Shown here piece after piece: positions 28,021-37,827 of a DNA stretch of 64,000 nt. The notes under the pieces were generated by a model that saw nothing but the letters and a program-made list of their open reading frames with translations, ran no database searches and was not told the origin of the DNA. How positions within the stretch are numbered: position 1 is the first letter of the stretch; the number at the start of each line of letters is the position of its first letter. The position numbers were made by a program, and so were the translations under genes. Source of the DNA: Rhodobacteraceae bacterium WFHF2C18 (GTDB lineage Bacteria; Pseudomonadota; Alphaproteobacteria; Rhodobacterales; Rhodobacteraceae). The stretch spans positions 310,001-374,000 of the forward strand of contig NHTQ01000001.1 in assembly GCA_002166865.1 (NCBI GenBank). The letters run 5' to 3'.

Positions 28021-28971
28021 CTAGCCCGAGCAGCTGGCCCCGCCGAGGACGCAGAACTTGGCGCAGTGGGGGTGGTTGAGGGCGACGTCGCGCTCGGCGT
28101 CCTCCAGCGTCTCGCCCATCTCGAACGCGGCGTCGTAGGGCAGCAGCGTGCACGACAGAACCGCCGGTTTCGCCGCGCCCTTGCGCTTGACCACCATGCG
28201 CGAGGAAGCGCACATGACGTCATCGGGCGACTTGCCCAGGATGTCCCAGCAGGCGGTGGTGATCTCGGGCACCTCGACGCTTTCGTCCATCTCGGGAAAC
28301 AGCACCGTCTGCGCCGGGTCGTCCGCGTCGATGGCGAAGCCTTCGCGCGCGAAAAGCGCGCGGTAGCCCTCGCGCGCCTGCGCCTCGTCCTCCTCCCAGA
28401 CGGTGCGGCCCGCCACGCTCATCTTGATTCCCGCGTCACGCAGCCAGCGCATGCCTTTGAGCGTCTTGGCAAAGGCCCCTTCGCCGCGTTCGGCGTCGTG
28501 ATGCTCTTGCGACCAGTGATCGACGGAGATGCGCAGCGTCAGGCGCGCGCCGTGCGCCGCGGCGAGCGCGCGCAGCCCATCCTGCACGCGCGGGCGCATC
28601 ATGGGGCGCATGGCGTTGGTCAGGATCAGCACCTTGTAGCCACGTTCCAGCGCCGTGCGGGCCATCGCGATCATCTGGGGGTTCATGAAGGGCTCGCCGC
28701 CGGTGAAGCCGATCTCGTGCACGGGCCAGCCGCGCCGGGCGATCTGGTCGAGGTAGTCGCGCACCTCGGCCTCGGTGATGTAGACCAGCGCATCGTTGGT
28801 GGGCGAGCTGAGGATATAGCAGTTCGCGCATTCGATGTTGCACAGGGTGCCGGTGTTGAACCACAGCGTCTGCGGGGCCGTCAGGGCGACGCGGGCGCGC
28901 GGCTGTCCGTCCGCGGTGCGGGCGGGATTCTCGAACTTGCCGGCATTGGCAACCGGGGCGGTGTCCTTCAT
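28021..28971 (-). CDS. Radical SAM protein with C-terminal cysteine cluster
   Basis: A 316-residue radical S-adenosylmethionine enzyme. The [4Fe-4S]-SAM motif CNIECANC (CxxxCxxC) lies near residues 44-51, followed by the SAM-binding GFTGGEPFMNP. Additional cysteines are CTLLPYD and, at the very C-terminus, HCAKFCVLGGASCSG, suggesting an auxiliary cluster as in SPASM/Twitch proteins. The substrate is unknown. It runs in the same direction as the M24 gene 67 bases downstream. The ribosome site is weak. Confidence 0.85.
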   Translation of the reverse strand: MKDTAPVANAGKFENPARTADGQPRARVALTAPQTLWFNTGTLCNIECANCYILSSPTNDALVYITEAEVRDYLDQIARRGWPVHEIGFTGGEPFMNPQMIAMARTALERGYKVLILTNAMRPMMRPRVQDGLRALAAAHGARLTLRISVDHWSQEHHDAERGEGAFAKTLKGMRWLRDAGIKMSVAGRTVWEEDEAQAREGYRALFAREGFAIDADDPAQTVLFPEMDESVEVPEITTACWDILGKSPDDVMCASSRMVVKRKGAAKPAVLSCTLLPYDAAFEMGETLEDAERDVALNHPHCAKFCVLGGASCSG

Positions 28972-29119
28972 TATATCATCCGGTTTTCGTTTGCTTTATG
29001 GGACCTAGACTGTCGGCTGCGCGAAGGAAAGACCGGGCGTGGCGGCTGACGCCATTGTGAACGGGTCCGACTTTGGTAGTCTGGCGCGGCAGCTGCGCCG
29101 GCGGTTCGGGAGAGAACAG

Positions 29120-30574
29120 ATGGTTTCGCGCGTCATACCGGTCGAGCCGTTCGACCTGGTCGTGTTCGGGGGCACGGGCGACCTGGCCCGGCGCAAGATC
29201 CTCCCGGCGCTTTACCGACGCTACTGCGCGGGCCAGATGGGCGGCGATTCGCGCGTGATCGGCGCCGCGCGCGCCGAGATGGACGCGGCGGGCTACCGCG
29301 ATTTCGTGCGCAAGGCCGTTCTGGAAAGCGAGGGGGGCACGGCCGCGGGGCGCGGGGGGCTGGAGGATTTCCTGAAGCTTCTGAGCTATGTCACCTTGGA
29401 CGGGCGCGGGACCCGCGGTTGGCCGGAGCTGGCCGCGAACCTGCGCGCGGGCGTCGTGCGGGCCTTCTATTTCTCGGTGGGGCCGGGGCTTTTCGGGGAC
29501 CTGGCGCAGCGGCTGCATCGCTATGACTTGGGCGACGACGAGGCGCGCATCGTCGTCGAGAAGCCCTTCGGCCACGATCTGCGGAGCGCGCGGGAGCTGA
29601 ACCGCGTGCTGGCCGAGAACTTCGACGAGCGCCAGATCTACCGGATCGATCACTACCTGGGCAAGGAAACGGTGCAGAACCTGATGGCGGTCCGGTTCGG
29701 CAACACCATGTTCGAGCCGCTGTGGAACGGCCACTACGTGGACCATATCCAGATCACCGTGGCCGAGGCCGGCGGCGTTGACGGGCGCGGCGAGTACTAC
29801 GACCGTGCCGGCGCGATGCGCGACATGATGCAAAACCACATGATGCAGCTTCTGTGCCTGATCGCCATGGAGCCGCCGGCGAAATTCGAGCCCGACTCGG
29901 TGCGCGACGAGAAGCTCAAGGTGATCCGCGCGCTCGACCCGGTGCCGGCCGAGAACGTCGTGCGCGGCCAGTACGCGGCCGGCGGCGGCGTGCCGGGCTT
30001 TCGCGACCACGTGGACAACCCCGAGAGCACGACCGAGAGCTTCGTGGCGCTCAAGGCCCATGTCAGCAACTGGCGCTGGGCCGGCATGCCCATCTACCTG
30101 CGCACGGGCAAGCGGCTGCGGGCCCGGGCCAGCGAGATCGCCGTCATCTTCAAGGACGCGCCGCATTCGATCTTCGGCGCCGAGGCGGGCCGGCACCGCA
30201 ACATCCTGACCATCCGGCTGCAGCCGAACGAGGGGATCGAGCTGGAGGTGACCATCAAGGAGCCGGGGCCGGGGGGAATGCGGCTGATCGACGTGCCGCT
30301 GGACATGACCTTCGCCGAGGCCCTGGGCCCCGAAGAGGCGGACTTCCCCGATGCCTACGAGCGGCTTATCATGGACGTGATCCGCGGCAACCAGACGCTT
30401 TTCATGCGCGGTGACGAGGTGGAGGCCGCCTGGGCCTGGACCGATCCGATCATCGCGGGATGGCAGGAACGCGGCGAGGCGCCGCACGCGTATGTCCCGG
30501 GCGGGCCGGGGCCGGAGGAGGCGCTGATGCTGATGCATCGCGACGGGCGCCGCTGGCGGGAGATCAAGGCATGA
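29120..30574 (+). CDS. zwf: Glucose-6-phosphate 1-dehydrogenase
   Basis: Oxidises glucose 6-phosphate to 6-phosphogluconolactone with NAD(P)+, the entry to the Entner-Doudoroff and oxidative pentose phosphate routes. The 484 residues show the nucleotide motif FGGTGDLARRKILPALY near the N-terminus and the substrate site RIDHYLGKETVQNLM near 175-190. The start at 29120 is preferred because GGGAGAGAA lies directly upstream; the in-frame ATG at 29039 has no such site. First gene of a zwf-pgl-pgi operon with a 4-base overlap to pgl. Confidence 0.97.
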   Translation: MVSRVIPVEPFDLVVFGGTGDLARRKILPALYRRYCAGQMGGDSRVIGAARAEMDAAGYRDFVRKAVLESEGGTAAGRGGLEDFLKLLSYVTLDGRGTRGWPELAANLRAGVVRAFYFSVGPGLFGDLAQRLHRYDLGDDEARIVVEKPFGHDLRSARELNRVLAENFDERQIYRIDHYLGKETVQNLMAVRFGNTMFEPLWNGHYVDHIQITVAEAGGVDGRGEYYDRAGAMRDMMQNHMMQLLCLIAMEPPAKFEPDSVRDEKLKVIRALDPVPAENVVRGQYAAGGGVPGFRDHVDNPESTTESFVALKAHVSNWRWAGMPIYLRTGKRLRARASEIAVIFKDAPHSIFGAEAGRHRNILTIRLQPNEGIELEVTIKEPGPGGMRLIDVPLDMTFAEALGPEEADFPDAYERLIMDVIRGNQTLFMRGDEVEAAWAWTDPIIAGWQERGEAPHAYVPGGPGPEEALMLMHRDGRRWREIKA

Positions 30575-31242
30575 ACCTGATAGAATACCCAGACGAGGAG
30601 ATGCTGGCCATCGACCTGGCCAACCAGCTTGCCGGCGAGCTGACCGCGGCGCTGGAACACGAGGAACGGGTGCTGTTCGTGGTGCCGGGCGGCAGCACGC
30701 CCGGGCCGGTCTTCGACTCGCTGTGCGATGCCGACCTGGACTGGAGCCGGGTCGACGTGCTGTTGAGCGATGAACGCTGGGTTCCCGAGACGGATGCGCG
30801 CTCGAACACGCGGCTGGTGCGCGAAAGGCTGCTGGTGGGGCGCGCGGCGGCGGCGCGTTTCCTGCCGCTCTATGCCGAGGCGCATGAACCCGAGGAGGTG
30901 CTGGCGGAGCTGGAGTCCAACATCTATCCCAACCTGCCGATCGCGGTTCTGCTGCTGGGCATGGGGGCGGACCTGCACGTCGCCTCGCTGTTTCCGCGGG
31001 CCGACAGGCTGGCCGATGCGCTGGACCGGCAGGCGCCGGTTCTGCTGCCGATCCGCGCGCCCGACGCCCCCGAGGCGCGGGTGACGCTCTCGGCCCGGGT
31101 GCTGGACGACGCGCTGCGCAAGCACATCCTGATCACCGGCGCCGAGAAGCGCCGGGCACTCGAGGAGGCGCAGGGCCTGCCGCCCGAGGACGCGCCGGTG
31201 ATGGCGGTTCTGGACGGCACGAAGGTGCACTGGGCGCCCTGA
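30571..31242 (+). CDS. pgl: 6-phosphogluconolactonase
   Basis: Hydrolyses 6-phosphogluconolactone to 6-phosphogluconate. At 223 residues it fits the DevB/Pgl family (SDERWVP, LLLGMGADLHVASLFP). In the second motif most family members have a Gly before the His (GxDGHxASLFP) where this one has Leu (ADLHVASLFP), a small departure at the active site. Its ATG overlaps the zwf stop, and pgi follows 14 bases later. Confidence 0.94.
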   Translation: MNLIEYPDEEMLAIDLANQLAGELTAALEHEERVLFVVPGGSTPGPVFDSLCDADLDWSRVDVLLSDERWVPETDARSNTRLVRERLLVGRAAAARFLPLYAEAHEPEEVLAELESNIYPNLPIAVLLLGMGADLHVASLFPRADRLADALDRQAPVLLPIRAPDAPEARVTLSARVLDDALRKHILITGAEKRRALEEAQGLPPEDAPVMAVLDGTKVHWAP

Positions 31243-31256
31243 CGGAGACGCTGACG

Positions 31257-32861
31257 ATGTGGGAAACCCTGACGGCCCTGGCCGCCGAGGCCGAGACGAC
31301 GGATATCGCCGATCTGTTCGATGACGCCGGTCGCGCCGCCGATTTCTCGGTGCGGTTCGACGGAATGCTGTTCGACTATGCCAAGACGCGCCTGACACGG
31401 GCCGCGCGCGATGCGTTGGTCTCTCTGGCCGAAGCGCGCGAGGTGCCGGCCCGGCGCGAGGCCATGTTCACCGGTGCCGCGGTGAACGAGACCGAAGCGC
31501 GCCCCGCGCTGCACACGGCGCTGCGCAACCTGTCGGGCGGGCCCATCACGGTGGCGGGCCGGGACGTCATGCCCGAGGTGCGCGAGACGCTGGCGCGAAT
31601 GGAAGCCTTCGCCGGAGATATCCGGGCGGGGCGGATCACGGGCGCGGGCGGGGCCATCACGGATGTGGTCAACATCGGCATCGGCGGCTCGCACCTGGGC
31701 CCCGAGATGGCGGTGCGCGCGCTTGGCCCTTACCATGACGGGCCGCGCTGCCATTTCGTGTCCAACGTGGACGGCGCCGATATCGCCGACACGCTGGCCG
31801 GTCTGGACCCGGCAACCACGCTGGTCCTCGTGGCCTCGAAATCCTTCACCACGTCGGAGACCATGACCAACGCGCAGACGGCGCGGGACTGGATGGTGCG
31901 CGGGCGCGGCGATCCGGCGGCACAGTTCGCCGCGGTCTCGACGGCGCTGGAGCGAACCGGTGCCTTCGGCATCCCGGCGGCGCGGGTCTTCGGCTTTGCC
32001 GACTGGGTGGGGGGGCGCTATTCCATCTGGGGTCCGATCGGGCTGCCGCTGATGATCGCGGTGGGGCCCGAGGCCTTCCGCGCCTTCCTGTCCGGGGCCG
32101 AGGCGATGGACGGGCATTTCCGCGCGGCGCCGCTGGTGCGCAACATGCCGGTCATGCTGGCGCTTGCCGGGCTCTGGCATCACCAGGTCTGCGGTCATCC
32201 CACGCGCGCGGTGCTGCCTTACGACCAGCGGCTGGCGCACCTGCCGGCCTATCTGCAACAGCTGGAGATGGAATCGAACGGCAAGCGCGTGACCGTGCAG
32301 GGGGCGCCGCTGGACGTGGCATCGGGGCCGGTGGTCTGGGGCGCGCCGGGCACCAACGGGCAGCACGCCTTCTTCCAGCTGCTGCATCAGGGCACGCAGG
32401 TTGTGCCTTGCGAGTTCATGGTCGCCGCGCGGGGCCACGAGCCCGAGTTGGCGCACCATCATCGCCTGCTCGTGGCCAACTGCCTGGCCCAGGCCGAGGC
32501 GCTGATGCGCGGGCGATCCCAAGAGGCCGCCCGCGAGGGGCTGCGGGCGGCGGGGGTGGCGGAAGGCGAGGTGGAGCGGCAGGCGGCCCACCGGGCCTTT
32601 CCGGGCAACCGGCCCTCGACCATGCTGATCTACCCCAAGCTGACGCCGCGCCGGCTGGGCCAGATCCTGGCACTTTACGAGCACCGGGTCTTCGTCGAGG
32701 GGGTGGTGCTTGGCATCAATTCCTTCGACCAGTGGGGCGTGGAACTGGGTAAGGAGTTGGCGAGGGCCCTCGCGCCGGTGCTGGCCGGGGAGCAAGACGC
32801 CGAGGGCAAGGACGGCTCGACCCGGCAACTCGTTGACTACATACACGGAAACCAGGGGTGA
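31257..32861 (+). CDS. pgi: Glucose-6-phosphate isomerase
   Basis: Interconverts glucose 6-phosphate and fructose 6-phosphate in the cytosol. The 534-residue protein carries the two PGI signatures: NIGIGGSHLGPEMA and KSFTTSETMTN, the sugar-phosphate binding SKSFTT loop, plus MESNGKR and GTNGQHAFFQLLHQG with the catalytic region. Together with zwf and pgl it lets fructose 6-phosphate be recycled into the Entner-Doudoroff route. Last gene of the operon; a convergent fasciclin gene ends 45 bases on. Confidence 0.97.
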   Translation: MWETLTALAAEAETTDIADLFDDAGRAADFSVRFDGMLFDYAKTRLTRAARDALVSLAEAREVPARREAMFTGAAVNETEARPALHTALRNLSGGPITVAGRDVMPEVRETLARMEAFAGDIRAGRITGAGGAITDVVNIGIGGSHLGPEMAVRALGPYHDGPRCHFVSNVDGADIADTLAGLDPATTLVLVASKSFTTSETMTNAQTARDWMVRGRGDPAAQFAAVSTALERTGAFGIPAARVFGFADWVGGRYSIWGPIGLPLMIAVGPEAFRAFLSGAEAMDGHFRAAPLVRNMPVMLALAGLWHHQVCGHPTRAVLPYDQRLAHLPAYLQQLEMESNGKRVTVQGAPLDVASGPVVWGAPGTNGQHAFFQLLHQGTQVVPCEFMVAARGHEPELAHHHRLLVANCLAQAEALMRGRSQEAAREGLRAAGVAEGEVERQAAHRAFPGNRPSTMLIYPKLTPRRLGQILALYEHRVFVEGVVLGINSFDQWGVELGKELARALAPVLAGEQDAEGKDGSTRQLVDYIHGNQG

Positions 32862-32906
32862 GCCGCCCCGCCATCCCGGCCCCGGGGGGGCGGGAAACGC
32901 GATGTC

Positions 32907-33458
32907 CTATTCGGGAACCAGCACGCCGTCGGTGACGTGGATGACGCCGTTGGACTGATCGACGTCGGCGATCGTGATTTTCGCGGCTTTGCCGGATTCG
33001 TCGTAGATGTAGACGTTGCCGCCCGTCACCTGCGCCGAGAGCGCGTCGCCCGAGACGGCGTTGAAGTGATGGAACCCGTCGGGGGCGTTGCGGGCCTGCG
33101 TGGCGATCTCGGCCGCGCTCCAGTCGCCGGCGACCACATGGGCCGTTAGGATCTTCCGCAGCTTGGCCTTGTTCTGCGGCTTCAACAGGCTGTCCACGGT
33201 CCCGTCGGGCAGCTTGCCGAAGGCCGCGTTGGTGGGTGCGAAGACGGTGAAGGGGCCTTCGGAGTTCAGCGTTTCCACCAAATCGGCGGCCTTGACCGCG
33301 GCGACGAGGGTGGTGTGCGCCTCGGAGTTCACGGCGTTTTCCACGATGGTCCTGTCGGCGTACATGGCCGCACCCCCCACCATCGGGTTCTCGGCCAGGG
33401 CCGCGCCGGCGGCGATCGTCAGGGCGGCGGTTGCCGCGAGGGCCGTTTTGGGTCGCAT
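32907..33458 (-). CDS. Secreted fasciclin (FAS1) domain protein
   Basis: A 183-residue exported protein with a Sec signal peptide (MRPKTALAATAALTIAAGAALAE; probable cleavage after ALA) and one FAS1 domain. The domain is shown by GPFTVFAPTNAAFGKLP and the terminal GVIHVTDGVLVPE. Such proteins mediate adhesion or stand at the cell surface; bacterial ones have no known catalytic activity. Single gene convergent with pgi. Confidence 0.92.
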   Translation of the reverse strand: MRPKTALAATAALTIAAGAALAENPMVGGAAMYADRTIVENAVNSEAHTTLVAAVKAADLVETLNSEGPFTVFAPTNAAFGKLPDGTVDSLLKPQNKAKLRKILTAHVVAGDWSAAEIATQARNAPDGFHHFNAVSGDALSAQVTGGNVYIYDESGKAAKITIADVDQSNGVIHVTDGVLVPE

Positions 33459-33569
33459 TGGTTTTCCTCCTCGGTTGTGGTGTCGTGGCCCCGCGTTTTC
33501 GCGGGACCATGCACGCAGCCACGACCGGGGCGGGCCGGGAGTTTCAGGCCATCGTGAAAATCGGCGGCA

Positions 33570-33992
33570 TCAGCCTCGGGGGATGTCGAACCCCTCGGGC
33601 GCCAGCTCGAACCCCTCGAAGCGGAAACCGGGCGAGACGGTGCAGCCCACCAGGGTGTAATCGCCGGTGCTGCGGGCGCGCTGCCAGTGATGCGGGGGCA
33701 CGATGACCTGGGGGCGCTGCCCGGCCGCCAGATCGGGGCCGAGCACGTGATCCGCCGCCGGTCCCGCCGCGCTTTCCGAGGTTGACAGGATCAGCGAGCT
33801 GCCGGCGTAGAAATGCCATATCTCGGTGGCGTCCACCCGGTGCCAGCGATTGTCGTCGCGGGCCCGCAGCAGGAAGTAGATGCAGGTGCCGCAGGGCCGC
33901 CCCGGCCCCCCGGCCACCCAGGTTTCACGGTAGTACCCGCCCTCGGGGTGCGGGGCGAGGTCGAGCGTTCGGATGATGCTGTCGGCGTCCAT
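33570..33992 (-). CDS. Cupin protein of the DUF985 family
   Basis: A 140-residue cytosolic cupin. The DUF985 family features are LAPHPEGGYYRETW near residue 11, a metal-binding type stretch HRVDATEIWHFYAGSSL and the terminal LVGCTVSPGFRFEGFEL. Some members are linked to sugar or lignin metabolism, but no enzyme role is proven. Start at 33992 (MDADSIIR) is preferred to the ATG four codons upstream. It is followed in the same direction by no close gene, and lies just 18 bases downstream of the small lipoprotein gene, so the two may be co-transcribed. Confidence 0.88.
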   Translation of the reverse strand: MDADSIIRTLDLAPHPEGGYYRETWVAGGPGRPCGTCIYFLLRARDDNRWHRVDATEIWHFYAGSSLILSTSESAAGPAADHVLGPDLAAGQRPQVIVPPHHWQRARSTGDYTLVGCTVSPGFRFEGFELAPEGFDIPRG

Positions 33993-34010
33993 GCACCGGA
34001 CCATGCCAGA

Positions 34011-34172
34011 TCACGAGGTGGGAATACAGTTGGTCGCCGTCGCGTCCACCCCCTGCACCGGGTCGCCCGGCGTGCACTCCTGGCCCGACATGGGGTAACG
34101 GTCCTCGTCCGTGCAGGCGCCCGCAAGCACGAGCGCCGTCAAAGCGAAAAGAAGCCTGCCGAAAGGTGTCAT
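34011..34172 (-). CDS. Small lipoprotein, 53 residues
   Basis: A short gene below usual length cut-offs. It begins MTPFGRLLFALTALVLAGAC, a lipoprotein signal with lipobox LAGAC (acyl cysteine 20), and continues with an acidic, cysteine-containing mature part of 33 residues ending IPTS. AAGGAGGA lies five bases before the ATG, an excellent ribosome site, and the cupin gene follows 18 bases on. Function unknown; the mature part has two more cysteines that could form a disulfide. Confidence 0.75.
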   Translation of the reverse strand: MTPFGRLLFALTALVLAGACTDEDRYPMSGQECTPGDPVQGVDATATNCIPTS

Positions 34173-34251
34173 TGTGTCCTCCTTGAAACTATCCCGCTGA
34201 TGATCCGCGCGGGAACCGCGGTGACCCTAGCCGCCGGCGCGGCGCCGCGCG

Positions 34252-34265
34252 TTGACACGTGTCAA
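34252..34265. promoter_or_regulatory. 14-base perfect palindrome TTGACACGTGTCAA
   Basis: In the 215-base space between two divergent lipoprotein genes. The palindrome includes TTGACA on both strands, i.e. a -35 hexamer reading either way, so a protein bound here could block both promoters. No clear -10 element follows at 17 bases on either side, and no regulator gene is adjacent. Confidence 0.5.
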
Positions 34266-34387
34266 TGCAGGCGGCTTTCGGAAATGCCATGGAACCCCGA
34301 CTGGCCCGTTGGCGTTTCGGCCCGGGTGCCGGTCCGGCGCCGCGATGCGCCCGGGCCGGCATGACAAGAACCTTAAGGAGGGATTTC

Positions 34388-34663
34388 ATGAAACATTGGA
34401 TACTTGCGCTCGCAGCCAGCGGCGGTCTCGTGCTCGCGGGCTGCGCCGGCATGACGCCCGAAGGGCGGACCGCGGCCGGGCTGGCCGGCGGGGCCGCGGC
34501 GGGCCTGATCACCGCCGAAGCGCTGGACGCCGATGATGACTGGCGCCTGATCTCGGCCCTGGCGGGCGCCGCGGCCGGGACCGTGGTGGCGCAGAACACC
34601 GAGAACAACCGCTGCGCCTACGCACGCGGCGACGGCACCTACTACACCGCGCCCTGCCCGTAA
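34388..34663 (+). CDS. Small glycine-zipper-like lipoprotein
   Basis: A 91-residue lipoprotein. MKHWILALAASGGLVLAGCAG is a signal with lipobox LAGC. The mature part has two Ala/Gly-rich stretches (AAGLAGGAAAGL and LAGAAAGTVVA) that resemble glycine-zipper segments found in outer-membrane-associated lipoproteins, and ends with CAYARGDGTYYTAPCP. AAGGAGGG precedes the ATG at 34388. A strong terminator follows. Confidence 0.8.
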   Translation: MKHWILALAASGGLVLAGCAGMTPEGRTAAGLAGGAAAGLITAEALDADDDWRLISALAGAAAGTVVAQNTENNRCAYARGDGTYYTAPCP

Positions 34664-34688
34664 GGGCGGTATGACGCGTGCATAAGAG

Positions 34689-34718
34689 GGGCGCGCGAGA
34701 GGTATCGCGCGCCCTTTT
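34689..34718 (+). terminator. Rho-independent terminator of the small lipoprotein gene
   Basis: GGGCGCGCGA (34689-34698) pairs perfectly with TCGCGCGCCC (34705-34714) around a 6-base loop, followed by TTTT. It lies 25 bases after the stop codon and just before the convergent enolase gene. Confidence 0.85.
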
Positions 34719-34723
34719 CGCGA

Positions 34724-36076
<1,353 letters not shown>

Positions 36077-36961
36077 TCAGGCCGCGCCGGTCCCGCCGCG
36101 CCGCGCCAGCCTGTGTTCGCGCAGGAACGTGTAAAGCCCCGTGCCGATGACCAGCGCCGCGCCGAGAAGCGTCAGCGCATCGGGGCGTTCCCCGAAGACG
36201 AGCACACCGGCCAGAAGCGAGAACAGCAGCCGTGTGTAGCGGAAGGGCGTGACCGCGGCGGCGTCGCCGATGCGCATCGCCTGCACGATGGCATAATAGG
36301 CCAGGGCGCCGAAGACGATCCCGACCATCAGCAGGGCGCCCTGGCCCCATGAGAGGGCGACCGGCGCCGTGCCCGAGACGAGCAGCATCGCGGCCCCGGC
36401 GGGGATGACGGCGGCGAACCCCTGGAACGAAACCACGGTCGAGGACACCGCCACGTCGATGCGCCGGGTGACAAGATCGCGCGTGGCCACCGCGCAGACC
36501 GAGATCAGCACGAAGAGCGCGGCGGGCTCGAACCCCGCCAGGCCGGGGCGGATGATCAGCAGCACGCCGGCAAGGCCCAGCCCGATCGCGCTCCACCGGC
36601 GCCAGCCGACGGCCTCGCCCAGAAACAGCGCGGCGCCCATGGTGATCACCAGCGGCGTGGCCTGGAAGACCGCGGCGACCACCGAGATGTCCACCAGCGA
36701 CAACGCCGTGACGAAGGCCATGGCCGCCGTCGCCTCGGCCGCGGCCCGGACCAGGAAGATCGGGCGCCAGGCGGCCCGGGCCAGCACCGACTGGCGGCGC
36801 GCCTCGGACATCACCGCGAAGACCAGCGCACTGCCGCAGCCGATCAGCACCAGGATCTGACCGACGGGCAGGGCCTGCGAGAGGTGCTTGATCACCATGT
36901 CCTCGATGGTGAACCCGGCCATGGCGGCGATGACCAGAAGGATGCCCTGGACGTTTTGCAT
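36077..36961 (-). CDS. DMT superfamily (EamA) transporter
   Basis: A 294-residue integral membrane permease with ten predicted helices in two EamA repeats (first from residue 5, second from about 148). The substrate is unknown; family members export amino acids, nucleosides or other metabolites. Start at 36961 (MQNVQGILLVIAAMAG) places the first helix at the N-terminus; the extension to 37006 is not helical. Same strand as eno 75 bases downstream. Confidence 0.9.
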   Translation of the reverse strand: MQNVQGILLVIAAMAGFTIEDMVIKHLSQALPVGQILVLIGCGSALVFAVMSEARRQSVLARAAWRPIFLVRAAAEATAAMAFVTALSLVDISVVAAVFQATPLVITMGAALFLGEAVGWRRWSAIGLGLAGVLLIIRPGLAGFEPAALFVLISVCAVATRDLVTRRIDVAVSSTVVSFQGFAAVIPAGAAMLLVSGTAPVALSWGQGALLMVGIVFGALAYYAIVQAMRIGDAAAVTPFRYTRLLFSLLAGVLVFGERPDALTLLGAALVIGTGLYTFLREHRLARRGGTGAA

Positions 36962-37085
36962 GGAAGGGACCTTTGCGCGGGGCGGGTTTCCCCGGCAATG
37001 GCCCATTTCGCGGCGACGCTCAAGCCGGCGCGGAATTCTCGACCGAAATTCCCGCCGCGCGAAAGGTCGGCGGCTTGCGGGGGTG

Positions 37086-37499
37086 TCAGCGCTTCTTCAA
37101 CGGCACGCCGTAGAGTTCCAGCCGGTGGCCGATCAGGCGGTAGCCCAGTTTCTCGGCGATCCTTTCCTGAAGCGCCTCGATCTCGGGGTCCACGAATTCG
37201 ATCACCTCGCCAGATTGCATGTCGATGAGGTGATCGTGGTGATCGCGCTCGGCGTCCTCGTAGCGCGCGCGGCCGTCGCCGAATTCCAGCTTGTCGAGAA
37301 TGCCGGCCTCTTCGAAGAGCTTCACGGTGCGGTAGACCGTGGCGATCGAGATGCGCGGATCCCGGCCGCTTGCGCGGGCATAAAGCTCCTCGACGTCGGG
37401 GTGGTCGTCGGACTCTTCCAGGACCGAGGCGATGGTGCGCCGCTGCTCGGTCATGCGCAGGCCCTTGGCCTCGCACCTCTGGGTGATCGTCTCTGGCAT
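37086..37499 (-). CDS. Fur-family metalloregulator (Fur/Mur type)
   Basis: A 137-residue DNA-binding repressor. The winged helix lies in the first 80 residues (RRTIASVLEESDDHPDVEELY, SIATVYRTVKLFEEAG), followed by the metal-binding DHHDHLID and the dimerisation half. Unlike E. coli Fur it lacks the CxxC structural zinc pair. Alphaproteobacterial Fur/Mur proteins share this, and often sense manganese. It lacks the HxH haem motif of Irr, so Irr is unlikely. The divergent helicase gene is not an expected target. Confidence 0.88.
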   Translation of the reverse strand: MPETITQRCEAKGLRMTEQRRTIASVLEESDDHPDVEELYARASGRDPRISIATVYRTVKLFEEAGILDKLEFGDGRARYEDAERDHHDHLIDMQSGEVIEFVDPEIEALQERIAEKLGYRLIGHRLELYGVPLKKR

Positions 37500-37827
37500 G
37501 GCGCGGCCCTTTCGAGTCGGTGGCGGGAGGGATAGCGAAGTGGCCCTGTCCTTTCCAGTGTTTTGCGGTTGCCGGGTTGACTTTGCCGGGCGATGCGCGC
37601 ATGTCCCCCGCAACCGACATTTCCTGCCGCGTGAGCAGCGGGGGCGCCGCCCCCATCCAATGAAATGTCGCGGACCGTTCCCAACATCACGCGTGGGGCC
37701 GACCGCCCGATCGGCACGGGGGCGATCCCGCCCGCCTGTCAGCATCGCGGCGAGACCACGACACAGGCACCGCGTGATGCGGGGCCACCGGGCTGCGCGC
37801 CGGAACGCGCCCCGGCAAGGAGACGAC
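37500..37827. other. Divergent intergenic region between the Fur-like and DEAD-box genes
   Basis: 328 bases with no convincing gene. It contains TTGACT at 37576-37581 on the plus strand as a possible -35 box without a clear -10, and a nested inverted-repeat structure at 37615-37670. No palindrome typical of a Fur/Mur operator was found by eye. Confidence 0.5.
37615..37670 (+). promoter_or_regulatory. Nested hairpin in the probable helicase 5' untranslated region
   Basis: CGACATTTC (37615-37623) and GAAATGTCG (37662-37670) are perfect inverted repeats enclosing a second palindrome, GGGGGCGCCGCCCCC (37640-37654). If transcription starts upstream, the mRNA leader of the DEAD-box helicase would fold here, about 160 bases before the ATG. 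A regulatory function is inferred only. Confidence 0.5.
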
